Shown here piece after piece: positions 17,712 to 26,346 of a stretch of 64,000 nucleotides of DNA. The notes below the pieces were generated by a model. That model searched no databases. It saw only the letters and a list, made by a program, of their open reading frames with translations, and was not told where the DNA came from. Source of the DNA: Clostridiales bacterium Firm_11 (lineage in GTDB: Bacteria; Bacillota; Clostridia; Christensenellales; Aristaeellaceae); the NCBI GenBank assembly GCA_001604105.1, contig LVAQ01000023.1, positions 1-64,000 on the forward strand, in the 5' to 3' direction. Each line of letters opens with the position of its first letter. Within the stretch, counting starts at the first letter, position 1. A program made the translations under genes and the position numbers.

Positions 17712-18740
17712 ATGACGATTCACGATATTTCCAAGCTGGCCAACGTCTCGGTTGCCACCGTATCGCGCGTGCTCAACGGCAACGCAAACGTAACGGAGTC
17801 CACCCGGGAAAAGGTCATGGCCGTGATACGGGAAAACAATTTCACCCCCAACGCGTTTGCGCGCGGTTTGGGGCTGGATACCATGCGCACGGTAGGCATC
17901 CTGTGCGTAGATCCGGCAGACCCGGATGCGTGTCCCTCCCTGCAATTCGCGATTGGCTACCTCCAGCGTGAGCTTCGCAGACAGGATTTTGACTCCCTGC
18001 TGTACTGCGTGGGGTATGACATGCAGGAAAAAGAACGCTCCATACAGGCGATGCTCAACCGCCGCGTGGACGCCATCGTGATCATCGGCTCCTTCTTTAT
18101 CGAGAATAACGCCACCAACAACCTTTGCATTCTCAACGCCGCGCAGACCACCCCCGTATGGCTGGTCAATGGGAACCTGGAGAACATCCCAAACATATTT
18201 TGCACCCGCTGCGATGATCGGGATGGCGCCTACCGCGCGACCAAAGCACTGCTGGAATCCGGCAGCCGCGATATCATGATGCTCCATTACGCCAGCACCT
18301 ATTCCGAGCAGCAGAAAATCCTTGGCTATCAGCAGGCGCTGCAAGCTTTCGGCCTGCCCGTGCGGGATGAGTATATCTATGAAACCACCCCGGATGTGCA
18401 GGAAGTGGAAGCGAAAATCAACAGCCATCTGGCAAAGGGGTTGGCGCTGGACGGCCTGTTTGCCACCGAGGATGAACTGGCCATCTGCGCGCTTAAAAGC
18501 GCCACCGCACGCGGGATTTCCATCCCTGAACAATTGCGCGTGGTTGGGTATTCCAATTCCAAACTCTCCTTGTTTTCAACACCGGAGCTGACCAGCGTGG
18601 ATCACAACATCGAGCCGCTGTGCGTTACCACCGTGGCGCTTCTGGTAAACCAGCTTCGCGGCATGAAAACCCCGACTGTCACCACCGTAATGGCGGATAT
18701 CGTCTATCGTAAAACCCTGCCAGCCCCCCATAGGAATTGA
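17712..18740 (+). CDS. LacI-family transcriptional regulator
   Basis: The 342-residue protein starts with a LacI helix-turn-helix (TIHDISKLANVSVATVSRVL, residues 2-21, then NGNANVTESTREKV) followed by the hinge and a periplasmic-binding-protein-like effector domain (about 60-340). An operator-like palindrome lies over its own promoter. It is followed on the same strand by a TRAP transporter and two sugar-type dehydrogenases, which it most likely controls in response to a sugar or sugar acid. A GGGGAG site lies 12 bases before the ATG. Confidence 0.92.
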   Translation: MTIHDISKLANVSVATVSRVLNGNANVTESTREKVMAVIRENNFTPNAFARGLGLDTMRTVGILCVDPADPDACPSLQFAIGYLQRELRRQDFDSLLYCVGYDMQEKERSIQAMLNRRVDAIVIIGSFFIENNATNNLCILNAAQTTPVWLVNGNLENIPNIFCTRCDDRDGAYRATKALLESGSRDIMMLHYASTYSEQQKILGYQQALQAFGLPVRDEYIYETTPDVQEVEAKINSHLAKGLALDGLFATEDELAICALKSATARGISIPEQLRVVGYSNSKLSLFSTPELTSVDHNIEPLCVTTVALLVNQLRGMKTPTVTTVMADIVYRKTLPAPHRN

Positions 18741-18762
18741 CATCTGTCGTGTTTACAGATGT
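18740..18762. repeat. Inverted repeat between lacI and dctP
   Basis: ACATCTGT and ACAGATGT form perfect eight-base arms around CGTGTTT, right after the lacI stop. A TTGACA overlaps the left arm, but no -10 is correctly spaced. It could be a second operator or a short hairpin adjusting readthrough; its arms differ from the TGTAA operator. Confidence 0.5.
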
Positions 18763-18790
18763 TGATAATAAAGTATAAGGAGACTGACCC

Positions 18791-19765
18791 ATGAAAAAAA
18801 TCACAGCATTGGTTCTAGCCTGCCTGATGCTCCTGTCCGTCACGACGGCGGTTGCTGCCGAGTATCAGCTGCGCACCTCTACCAACCTGGCCGCAACGGG
18901 CACCGTTGGCCGCGGACTCCAAAAATTCGTCGATCTAGTAAACGAGAAAACCGAAGGCCGTATTGAGGCGGTCGCAAACTTTGGCAGCGAGCTTGGTAGC
19001 CAGGCCGAGCAGGTTGAAATGGCTCAACTTGGTACCCTTGAAATGGTCGTCGCCGCGCCCGGCACCGGCCCGGGTGCCTGGGTGCCGGAGCTGCTGCTCT
19101 TTGAGTTCCCCTACCTGTTTAAGGACAACGCGCATTATCGCCGTATGCTCAAGGGCATGGAAGCGGAAGTGACCGCCCGCGTGCAGCCCCACGGCTTCAT
19201 CGCCATGGCTGGTCAAAGCCAGGGTGCGCGCCATATGCTCACCGTTACGCCTGTTGAAAAGCTGGAAGACCTGGCCAACCTGAAAATGCGCGGCCCCAAC
19301 GCCATCTACATCAGCATGTTCAATTACCTTGGCGCGGCGGGCACCACCATGGATTGGAATGAGATTTATACAGCCCTGCAAAATAAAACCATCGAAGGCA
19401 TGGAAGCATCCCCCTCGATGATCCACTCCATGAAGTTTGAGGACAACGCAAAGCACCTGACCATCACCAATCACATCATCGCGTGTGTGTACTATTTCTT
19501 CAATGAGAACTGGTTCAACGCATTGCCGGAAGATCTGCAAACCATCGTTGCCGCTTGTGCCGATGAAGCCGCTGCTTACCAGGCGCAAATCGATGACGAG
19601 GATCAGGGCGCCGCGCTGGAGGCCATGGTAGCCGAAGGCTTGCAGGTGCATGAACTCTCCGACGCAGAAAAATGGGTGGAAGCGTGCAGCCCCATGCAGG
19701 ATGAATATCGTGCCAAGGGTGAAAACTGGAGCACCTTCCTGGATGCCATGCTGGCCATTGAGTAA
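18791..19765 (+). CDS. dctP: TRAP transporter substrate-binding protein, DctP family
   Basis: The 324-residue exported protein binds the substrate outside the cell for a tripartite ATP-independent transporter. Residues 1-23 are a signal peptide ending AVAA. Arg167 in NLKMRGPNA matches the conserved arginine that holds the carboxylate of TRAP ligands, so an organic or sugar acid is expected. FFNENWFNALPEDLQ is another family hallmark. AAGGAG precedes the ATG. The adjacent Gfo/Idh dehydrogenases favour a sugar acid or inositol-like compound. Confidence 0.93.
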   Translation: MKKITALVLACLMLLSVTTAVAAEYQLRTSTNLAATGTVGRGLQKFVDLVNEKTEGRIEAVANFGSELGSQAEQVEMAQLGTLEMVVAAPGTGPGAWVPELLLFEFPYLFKDNAHYRRMLKGMEAEVTARVQPHGFIAMAGQSQGARHMLTVTPVEKLEDLANLKMRGPNAIYISMFNYLGAAGTTMDWNEIYTALQNKTIEGMEASPSMIHSMKFEDNAKHLTITNHIIACVYYFFNENWFNALPEDLQTIVAACADEAAAYQAQIDDEDQGAALEAMVAEGLQVHELSDAEKWVEACSPMQDEYRAKGENWSTFLDAMLAIE

Positions 19766-19784
19766 TGCGCCCGTAAGTCGATTG

Positions 19785-19816
19785 GTTTCCCGCCTGCCAG
19801 CAGGCGGGAAACTTTT
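19785..19816 (+). terminator. Attenuating terminator between dctP and dctQ
   Basis: GTTTCCCGCCTGC pairs perfectly with GCAGGCGGGAAAC (13 bp) around a two-base centre, followed by TTTT. Its position inside the operon suggests partial termination, giving more binding protein than membrane subunits. Confidence 0.8.
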
Positions 19817-19858
19817 ACAAATTGCGTGATTCCAACAACGCGCAGAAAGGTGTTACCG

Positions 19859-20419
19859 ATGCTTAAAAAATGCTATCGAATCTATAATGGTGCGCGCGCG
19901 GCTACCATCGTTTCCCTGCTTTCGGCCATCATCCTGCTATGTGTGGTACAGGTGGTGCTGCGCTATTTTACCTCCTCCAGTCTGAAGCCCTTCGCCTGGG
20001 GGGATGAAGTGGTACGCCTGAGCAGCATATGGGTATCTTTCCTGGCGGCCAGCATCGGCGTGCGTGACTCCTCGCATCTGAGCGTTGAGTTTTTTATCGA
20101 GAAATTCGTGCCCAAAAGCGCGATGCATATTGTCAAACGCATCGCAACAATTTTCGTGTTATGCATTCTGGCGCTGCTGGTTTGGTATGGCATTTCGCGC
20201 ACGCTCGCCAATGTTCCCACCATGATGCAAAACCTACCCGTATCCATGGCGTGGTTTTATGCGGCAATCCCCACAGGCAGCCTATTTTTGTTTGTTGATT
20301 ATCTGCTGATCGCCATCTACGGCAAGCATCCTTTCCAGAAAAATGCCGTTGGCGCGAAGACTTCGTCCCCGAGCATCAGTGCTCAGGCCAATCAAAAGGA
20401 GGCCAACGAAAATGCTTGA
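19859..20419 (+). CDS. dctQ: TRAP transporter small membrane subunit, DctQ family
   Basis: The 186-residue protein has four membrane helices (about 15-37, 53-70, 91-111, 130-150) and the DctQ hallmark segment around WGDEVVRLSSIWVSFLAA with GVRDSSHLSVEF. It holds the small-subunit place in the TRAP complex. The ATG at 19859 follows AAAGGTG, and the stop overlaps the dctM start by eight bases. Confidence 0.92.
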   Translation: MLKKCYRIYNGARAATIVSLLSAIILLCVVQVVLRYFTSSSLKPFAWGDEVVRLSSIWVSFLAASIGVRDSSHLSVEFFIEKFVPKSAMHIVKRIATIFVLCILALLVWYGISRTLANVPTMMQNLPVSMAWFYAAIPTGSLFLFVDYLLIAIYGKHPFQKNAVGAKTSSPSISAQANQKEANENA

Positions 20420-21695
20420 AGTCGCGCTGGTGTTTATCGTGCTGCTTCTGTTTATCTTTCTGGGTTTCCCCATTTACATGTCCACCATCATCACCGCCGT
20501 GATTTTTGTTTTTGCCATGGGGATGCCGCTGGATATGGTCGTTATCAAAATGTTTGGCTCCATCAATTCGTTTTCCCTCATGGCTATCCCATTTTTCATC
20601 ATCGCCGGCAACATCATGATGAAGGGAAAAATCACCGATAAGCTGGTCTCCTTTGCATCCGCCTGCGTAGGGCAGGTCAGGGGCGGGCTTGGCCATGTGA
20701 ACATACTCACCTCCATGCTCTTTGGCGGCATTCAGGGCAGCGGCGCGGCGGATGCCTCGGCCATCGGCGGCATGCTTATTCCCGCCATGGAAAAACAGGG
20801 GTATGACAAAGATTACGCCGTGGCAGTAACGGCTGGCTCCTCCATGCTCAGCCCCATCATACCGCCTTCCATCGCCATGATCCTGTACGCCTTTTATACC
20901 GAAGTGCCGGTCGGCAGCCTCTTTTTGGGCGGGTTGGTACCCGGCGTTCTCATCGGGCTTGCGCAGATGGCAGTCAACGCCATCGCTTATCGCCGCCGTG
21001 GTTATCATTTTGCCAGCGACAATCCCAAGTTCTCAATCAAGCGGCTGATCCTTGCAATTTGGCATTCGCTGGGCGCGCTCATTATGCCGCTGATCATCCT
21101 GTTAGGCATTGTGTTTGGCGTTGTCACCCCCACCGAAAGCGGCGTGCTTGCTATTGTATACGGCCTTCTGTATGGCTTCTTCGTGTCAAAGCAGCTCAAG
21201 GTTTCCGATCTTCCTAAAATCCTGCTTGACTCCGCCGTGACCACCGCCGTTGTTATGATCACCATCGCGGGCGCGGGCGCGCTCTCTCAGGTGCTGGTAC
21301 GCATGCGCTTCCAGAACGAAGTGCTTGGCTTTGCGGTGAATGTGCTGCAAAACAAGTACCTCGCTACCTTCTTTCTGATGATTGTGCTCATGGTTTTAGG
21401 CTGCTTTCTGGATCCCACGGTGCTAATCGCCATGTTTGCCTCAACTGTACTGGCATGCGGCAACGCCTTGGGCTTCAACCCCATCCATTATGGCGTGATT
21501 ATGGTTATTGTCATGCAGGTGGGCGCCATTACACCGCCGGTGGGCACATTCCTGTTCATCAGCTGTGGGATCGCGCATCTGCCGCTGGAGAAAAGTGTAC
21601 GGGCGCTGACGCCGTACCTGATCGTCATCTTGCTTTCTGTACTGGTGATGGTGTTTGTGCCGCAAATCATCACGCTTTTACCTTCTATCCTATAG
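20412..21695 (+). CDS. dctM: TRAP transporter large permease, DctM family
   Basis: The 427-residue permease has about twelve membrane segments. Family motifs are visible: FGGIQGSGAADASAIGGMLI near residue 100, GSSMLSPIIPPSIAMI near 145, and GAITPPVGTFLFI near 370. It carries the ion-coupled transport step. The start at 20412 has AAAGGAGG upstream and lies within the end of dctQ, coupling their translation. Confidence 0.94.
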   Translation: MLEVALVFIVLLLFIFLGFPIYMSTIITAVIFVFAMGMPLDMVVIKMFGSINSFSLMAIPFFIIAGNIMMKGKITDKLVSFASACVGQVRGGLGHVNILTSMLFGGIQGSGAADASAIGGMLIPAMEKQGYDKDYAVAVTAGSSMLSPIIPPSIAMILYAFYTEVPVGSLFLGGLVPGVLIGLAQMAVNAIAYRRRGYHFASDNPKFSIKRLILAIWHSLGALIMPLIILLGIVFGVVTPTESGVLAIVYGLLYGFFVSKQLKVSDLPKILLDSAVTTAVVMITIAGAGALSQVLVRMRFQNEVLGFAVNVLQNKYLATFFLMIVLMVLGCFLDPTVLIAMFASTVLACGNALGFNPIHYGVIMVIVMQVGAITPPVGTFLFISCGIAHLPLEKSVRALTPYLIVILLSVLVMVFVPQIITLLPSIL

Positions 21696-21745
21696 CGTAG
21701 GTTCTTACCCCCAACGGAAACATGTGATGGAAGGAAAGATGGAAG

Positions 21746-22837
21746 ATGACGCAGAAAACGGATGGCCAGAACTACGCGCCGCGGGGAAAAAGTACCCTCG
21801 TCTGTGGCAAGGGGGAATTCCCCGTCGGCGTAATCGGCCTTGACCATGGTCATATCTACGGTATGTGCAACGGTTTATGCGAAGCAGGCGCAACCCTGCA
21901 ATGGGTTTACGATCCTGATCCTGAGAAGGCGAAAGCATTTCAGCTTGCCTTTCCCACGGTACGCATCGCGCAGAGCGAACAACAGGTTTTGCAGGATCAA
22001 GCCGTCCGCTTGATTGCCTCTGCCTGTATCCCCTGCGACCGAGCAAGCCTTGGCATGCGTGCTTTTGACCATGGCAAGGACTATTTTTCGGACAAACCCC
22101 CTTGTGTTACGTTGGATGAAGTGGCGCTCATCCGCAGGCGAACGCAGGAAACGGGGCTGAAGTACTTTGTGTATTACAGCGAGCGCCTGCATGTGGAAGG
22201 CGCTGTATATGCCCAAACGCTGATAGATGAAGGCATGATCGGTCGTGTAGTTCAGGTGATGGGATGGGGGCCGCATCGCGCCAGTATCCCCACACGACCC
22301 GCCTGGTTTTTTGACCCGGCTTATTATGGCGGCATTTTGGTGGATATCGGCTGTCATCAAATAGAGCAGATACTCACCTTTGCCGGCGCAAAGGACGCAA
22401 CCCTTTCCTGTAGTCACACCTGCAATTACAACCATCCGGAACATCCCGCTTTCGAAGATTTCGGCGATATCAGCCTGGTGTGTGATAACGGCGTATCCGG
22501 CTATTGCAGGCTTGATTGGTTTACCCCCGACGGCTTGCGCGCGTGGGGCGATGGCCGCACGCTGATTATCGGTACCGATGGGTATATCGAAATCCGCAAG
22601 TACATTGATATTGCCAATTCTGTTGAGGGCGATCACGTGTATCTGGTCAACCACGAAGGCGAAAGGCACACGCAGGCAACAAGCCTATGCGGGTTCCCCT
22701 TCTTTGGGCGCCTGATACGCGATTGTCTGGATCGCACCGAAACCGCCATGACGCAAGCGCATGCCCTGCGCGCGATCGAGCTGGCCATTCAGGCGCAGCA
22801 CATGGCGCAGCGCCTGACCGACAAACGCATAGGATAG
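21746..22837 (+). CDS. Gfo/Idh/MocA-family oxidoreductase, first
   Basis: The 363-residue protein has an NAD(P)-binding Rossmann fold from about residue 25 (VGVIGLDHGHIYG, a variant of the usual GxGxxG) and the GFO/IDH C-terminal domain. The usual EKP motif appears as DKPP (near 112), and DIGCHQIEQ near 203 supplies the catalytic Asp/His pair. It probably oxidises or reduces a sugar, sugar acid or inositol brought in by the TRAP transporter. The altered glycine motif suggests unusual cofactor binding. Confidence 0.87.
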   Translation: MTQKTDGQNYAPRGKSTLVCGKGEFPVGVIGLDHGHIYGMCNGLCEAGATLQWVYDPDPEKAKAFQLAFPTVRIAQSEQQVLQDQAVRLIASACIPCDRASLGMRAFDHGKDYFSDKPPCVTLDEVALIRRRTQETGLKYFVYYSERLHVEGAVYAQTLIDEGMIGRVVQVMGWGPHRASIPTRPAWFFDPAYYGGILVDIGCHQIEQILTFAGAKDATLSCSHTCNYNHPEHPAFEDFGDISLVCDNGVSGYCRLDWFTPDGLRAWGDGRTLIIGTDGYIEIRKYIDIANSVEGDHVYLVNHEGERHTQATSLCGFPFFGRLIRDCLDRTETAMTQAHALRAIELAIQAQHMAQRLTDKRIG

Positions 22838-22855
22838 AGCAAGGAAGTGTTCAGC

Positions 22856-24022
22856 ATGGAAAAACAACCCCTCAAGATTGCCATCATGGGCGCGGGCGCT
22901 ATCGCCGCCACGCATATCCAGGCTTATCAGCAGTTTCCTGACCTGTGCCAAATCACAGCGATTTGTGATTTGTTTGTAGACAAGGCACAAAAACTGGCCG
23001 ATGAGCATAAGCTTGCTGCCAACGTCTATCAAACGCTTGATGAAGCGCTTTCTCAGGCCGATTTTGACGCCGTTTCCATCTGCCTTCCTCCGGATGCCCA
23101 TTGCGAAACCGCCGTAACATCGCTGAACGCAGGCAAACATGTGCTGTGTGAAAAGCCCATGGCCGCTTCTTTGGAAGAGTGTGACCGCATGATCAGCGCC
23201 GCCCAAGCAAACGGCAAGCTGCTTTCCATCGTATGCCAAAACCGCTTTAAGACGCCCATGCAAAAGGTCAAGGCATTGATAGATCAGCAAACCGCGGGGC
23301 GTGTACTGTTCGCGGCGGTCAACTCCCTGTGGTGGCGCGGCGCAAACTACTATGATATTTGGTGGCGCGGCACCTGGGAAAAGGAATGCGGGGGCAGCAT
23401 GACCAGCCATGCCGTACACCATTTGGATTTGCTCCAGTGGATGCTGGGCATGCCTAAACGCATCACGTCCGTCATTGCGAACGTCGGCCATGACAATAGC
23501 GAATGTGAAGATGTTGGCATGGCTATACTGGAGTATGATGATAAGATCGCGCAGCTGACTGCTTCCCTCGTTTCCCATGGCGAAGCGCAGGATATGACCT
23601 TTCAATGTGAAAAGGGACGGCTCTCCATCCCTTGGGATCCGGCGGTAAACAAAGCCTTGGGTAATGGATTCCCCGAGGCGGATCAGCAAGCGCTGGAATC
23701 CCTTCAGGAAGCTTACGCAAACCTTGCCGAACTGAGTCTGGAGAACCATCCGGCGCAGATTCTAAACTTCCTGCGCGCGATACAGGGCGAAGAAACCCTG
23801 TTGATCGATGGCAACGCGGGTCGCAACACCATTGAGCTTATCATGGCTATTTATCGCTCCGCGGCGCTGCGCCAGCCTGTAATGCTTCCGCTCACGCCGG
23901 ATGATCCGTTCTATCGCAAACCCAGCATGAATGCCATCATGCCCAGATTCCACGAGAAAACCCGCAGCGTAGACAATTTCAGCACTTCGAAAATCACGTT
24001 CTCCCGGGATGTTGGCAAGTAA
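22856..24022 (+). CDS. Gfo/Idh/MocA-family oxidoreductase, second
   Basis: The 388-residue protein has a standard GAGAIAATH nucleotide loop (about 11-19), the CEKPMA motif near residues 98-103, and SHAVHHLDLLQ near 182 with the conserved histidine. It is 18 bases after the first dehydrogenase and likely acts in the same pathway, for example a paired oxidation and reduction of a sugar ring as in 3-keto-sugar routes. The first Met of the longer frame lacks a ribosome site, so 22856 is used. Confidence 0.9.
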   Translation: MEKQPLKIAIMGAGAIAATHIQAYQQFPDLCQITAICDLFVDKAQKLADEHKLAANVYQTLDEALSQADFDAVSICLPPDAHCETAVTSLNAGKHVLCEKPMAASLEECDRMISAAQANGKLLSIVCQNRFKTPMQKVKALIDQQTAGRVLFAAVNSLWWRGANYYDIWWRGTWEKECGGSMTSHAVHHLDLLQWMLGMPKRITSVIANVGHDNSECEDVGMAILEYDDKIAQLTASLVSHGEAQDMTFQCEKGRLSIPWDPAVNKALGNGFPEADQQALESLQEAYANLAELSLENHPAQILNFLRAIQGEETLLIDGNAGRNTIELIMAIYRSAALRQPVMLPLTPDDPFYRKPSMNAIMPRFHEKTRSVDNFSTSKITFSRDVGK

Positions 24023-24087
24023 CACGCCCGCCAGTATGCTGTTTCCATGCGTCACAGCAGCGGCAAGCCTCTTGCGCAGTAAGACAG

Positions 24088-24141
24088 CCCAAAACAAAAC
24101 GACCCCGTTTCGCATGGAAATGCGGGTCGTTTTGTTTTGGG
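24088..24141. terminator. Strong bidirectional terminator ending the TRAP and sulfur operons
   Basis: Perfect 18-base arms, CCCAAAACAAAACGACCC and its complement, enclose 18 bases that contain a smaller CGCAT-GGAA-ATGCG hairpin. The U-rich arm serves as the tail in either direction. It sits between the convergent second dehydrogenase and the flavoprotein. Confidence 0.85.
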
Positions 24142-24209
24142 GGCGTTTTGTAACTTCCTTCAGGCAAGGCAAGCCACGCTTGCGGCGTTCGGCAATACGC
24201 CGCGCGCCC

Positions 24210-25436
24210 TTACCTGCAAACCAGTTTATCGATTGATGAACTGCAAATATCCTCACAGGTTATGCAGCCAACCAGTTGGTTGTCACGGATATACGCAACA
24301 CAGGGGGTTTGCTCCACATTGAGCCGCTGCGCAATGCCGCTGGATTTATACACATCCGCTTTGATAAGCTGCAACCCGCAGTGACACTGCTCATATTGCT
24401 CCATCACACCCAGCAGTTCACGGTCATTGGTGGATGCGGCATTATACAGGTACACAATGCGCGGCGTCTCACCCATGATCTGGTTTTCAAACATTTCGCT
24501 TTCGGCAATGTACTTTTCAGCGGCATAGCCCGCAATCGCGCCATCCCCAACGGCTGTGGCAACCTGCTTTAAGAACTTGTCGCGCACATCTCCTGCGCAG
24601 AAAACGCCGGGAATCCTTGTTTCCATACGCTCATTGGTGATAACATAACCGCCGCGGGTCATATCGATCATGCCCTGGAAAAGCTCCGTGTTGGGCAGGT
24701 AGCCGATAAAAATAAAGCAAGTATCCACCGGCACATCGACGATCGCGCCTGTTTTTGAATTCTTGAGCGCAACGGCGCGCAGGTGCTCTTCATCACCCTT
24801 GAATTCCGCCACGGTAGTATTCCAAAGGAACTCCATCTTCTCGTTTTGCAGCGCTTCGGCCTTGGCGATCTCGTTGCAATCCATGATGCCTTCATCATGC
24901 AGCACCGAAACGATCACCTTGTCGGCAAACTTCGTCAGGAACATGCCCTCTTCAATCGCCGCGTCGCCGCTGCCAATGACCATCACAGTTTTTCCGGTAT
25001 TGGCTGCCGCATCGCACGTAGCGCAGAAGGATATGCCCTTGTCATAGAGGTATTTATCCTCATTAGTAGCGCCGGTAAGGCGGGGCTTGCCGCCGGAGGC
25101 GATGATGACCACCTTGCAGTGGTATTCGTTGCGGAAGGTTTCCACAACCTTGTCCTCGCCCTCCAGCTTAACGCTGCGCACGTCGGTCAGTTTGAACTGC
25201 ACGCCAAATTTCTTGGCTTGTTTCTGAAACAGTTCCATCAAACCAAGGCCGGTACTTCCCTCAGGAAAGCCGGGGTAGTTTTCAATCTCATTGGTATACG
25301 TCGCAAGGCCGCCTACTAAGGCTTTCTCAATCACCAGTGTCTTAAGCCTTGCGCGCCCACAATAAATACCAGCCGTCATCCCGGCGGCGCCTCCGCCGAT
25401 AATGACCACATCATAATGCTCGATTTTCTTTTCCAT
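24210..25436 (-). CDS. Thioredoxin-reductase-like flavoprotein with Cys-rich C-terminal domain
   Basis: The 408-residue protein has a TrxB-type core: FAD loop GGGAAGM (14-20), redox pair C138-A-T-C141, nucleotide loop GSGDAA (155-160) and the ATAVGDGAIAG FAD tail near 293-303. The usual NADPH motif HRRxxxR is absent; VLHDEGIMDCNE stands there. Residues 321-408 form a thioredoxin-like extension without CxxC at the normal place but with C351, C353, TPC379 and CITCEDIC (391-398). It lies 24 bases after a YeeE/YedE half permease, so it probably reduces or passes on sulfane sulfur or a persulfide. The electron donor is uncertain. Confidence 0.85.
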   Translation of the reverse strand: MEKKIEHYDVVIIGGGAAGMTAGIYCGRARLKTLVIEKALVGGLATYTNEIENYPGFPEGSTGLGLMELFQKQAKKFGVQFKLTDVRSVKLEGEDKVVETFRNEYHCKVVIIASGGKPRLTGATNEDKYLYDKGISFCATCDAAANTGKTVMVIGSGDAAIEEGMFLTKFADKVIVSVLHDEGIMDCNEIAKAEALQNEKMEFLWNTTVAEFKGDEEHLRAVALKNSKTGAIVDVPVDTCFIFIGYLPNTELFQGMIDMTRGGYVITNERMETRIPGVFCAGDVRDKFLKQVATAVGDGAIAGYAAEKYIAESEMFENQIMGETPRIVYLYNAASTNDRELLGVMEQYEQCHCGLQLIKADVYKSSGIAQRLNVEQTPCVAYIRDNQLVGCITCEDICSSSIDKLVCR

Positions 25437-25460
25437 GAGGCTGTTTTCCTTCTTCCTGTA

Positions 25461-26009
25461 TCACATAAAGAACTTTGCCAGCAATTTGCTGCCAATGAAA
25501 GCGCCCACCAGCAGGAAGGCTGCAAATACCCAGCCGGAAAGGGAGAGGGAGGCAATGCTGCTGAACAATGCGCCGATGTTGCAGCCACCGGCCAGGCGCG
25601 CGCCGTAACCCATGAGCAAGCCGCCCAACACTGCCGCAACTATCTGCTTGAACGCTTTGATCTTCTTGATTTTGAATTGCGATGCCAATAGCGTCGCAAC
25701 CAACGCACCAAAGATGATACCAACGTTGAGCATCGTGCCGGTATGGTTCAGGATGCCCGCCTGCAGCGTATTCTGCGCGCCAGTGGAAGAGAAGTAAAAC
25801 CACTTCTCCACGCTTCCGCCAAACAATTCGTAAAGCCATGCGCCCCAGTTGGCAAAGGTACCGGATACGCCCCACGGATTGCCGGAGTACGCAAACAGCG
25901 CGATCTGCGTGATGGATAGAAGCACCGCGCCCGTAATGTATGTGAAGGGATTCTTAAAAACCATCTGATAGTAGCGGTTTTTACTTATCTTTTCCCAAAA
26001 CTGTTTCAA
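25461..26009 (-). CDS. YeeE/YedE-type half permease (C-terminal-half type)
   Basis: The 182-residue membrane protein belongs to the Sulf_transp/DUF395 group, whose full-length member TsuA takes up thiosulfate. It has four to five membrane helices and the hallmark GYGARLAGGCNIGALFS near residues 139-155, where the cysteine handles the sulfur anion. It is half the usual size and pairs with the other half at 26347. The start is TTG, with AAGGAAGG at good distance; no in-frame ATG occurs before residue 16. It probably forms a split thiosulfate or selenium/sulfur channel. Confidence 0.85.
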   Translation of the reverse strand: MKQFWEKISKNRYYQMVFKNPFTYITGAVLLSITQIALFAYSGNPWGVSGTFANWGAWLYELFGGSVEKWFYFSSTGAQNTLQAGILNHTGTMLNVGIIFGALVATLLASQFKIKKIKAFKQIVAAVLGGLLMGYGARLAGGCNIGALFSSIASLSLSGWVFAAFLLVGAFIGSKLLAKFFM

Positions 26010-26077
26010 GTGCCACTACCTTCCTTTCTTAACGCGACAGGCTGCCTCCGGCTTTATAAACTGTGGAACGGCAGCTG

Positions 26078-26299
26078 TTATTTTTCGATAATAACGTCCC
26101 ACTCACCATCGTCAACTTCTTCAACTTCCACGTTGAAGCCTTGTTTGCGAGCCCACTCAGGCACGTTCTTCATCGCGCAGCTGTGATCGATATGCACCAC
26201 CAGCACATCCCCAGCCACAAGTGTTTCCATTTTCTTTTCCGTTTTCATCAGGGGAATCGGGCAAGCTTCGCCCATGCAATCCAATTCATATTCTGCCAT
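26078..26299 (-). CDS. TusA-family sulfur carrier protein
   Basis: The 73-residue protein has the TusA fold with the CPxP motif: Cys13 in EACPIPLMK carries a persulfide. DHSC near residue 41 adds a second cysteine. GGAGGG precedes the ATG. It is encoded between the two half permeases, matching the TsuA-TsuB arrangement where a TusA-like protein receives sulfur from the YeeE channel. It likely hands sulfur to cytoplasmic acceptors. Confidence 0.92.
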   Translation of the reverse strand: MAEYELDCMGEACPIPLMKTEKKMETLVAGDVLVVHIDHSCAMKNVPEWARKQGFNVEVEEVDDGEWDVIIEK

Positions 26300-26346
26300 G
26301 GTAAACCCTCCTACAAATTATCATGATGTATGGCAAACGAGGATGA

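Noticed and set aside
18737..18769. TTGACA and GATAAT as a separate dctP promoter
   Set aside because: The spacing is 21 bp; the inverted repeat there may be regulatory, but a promoter is not supported.
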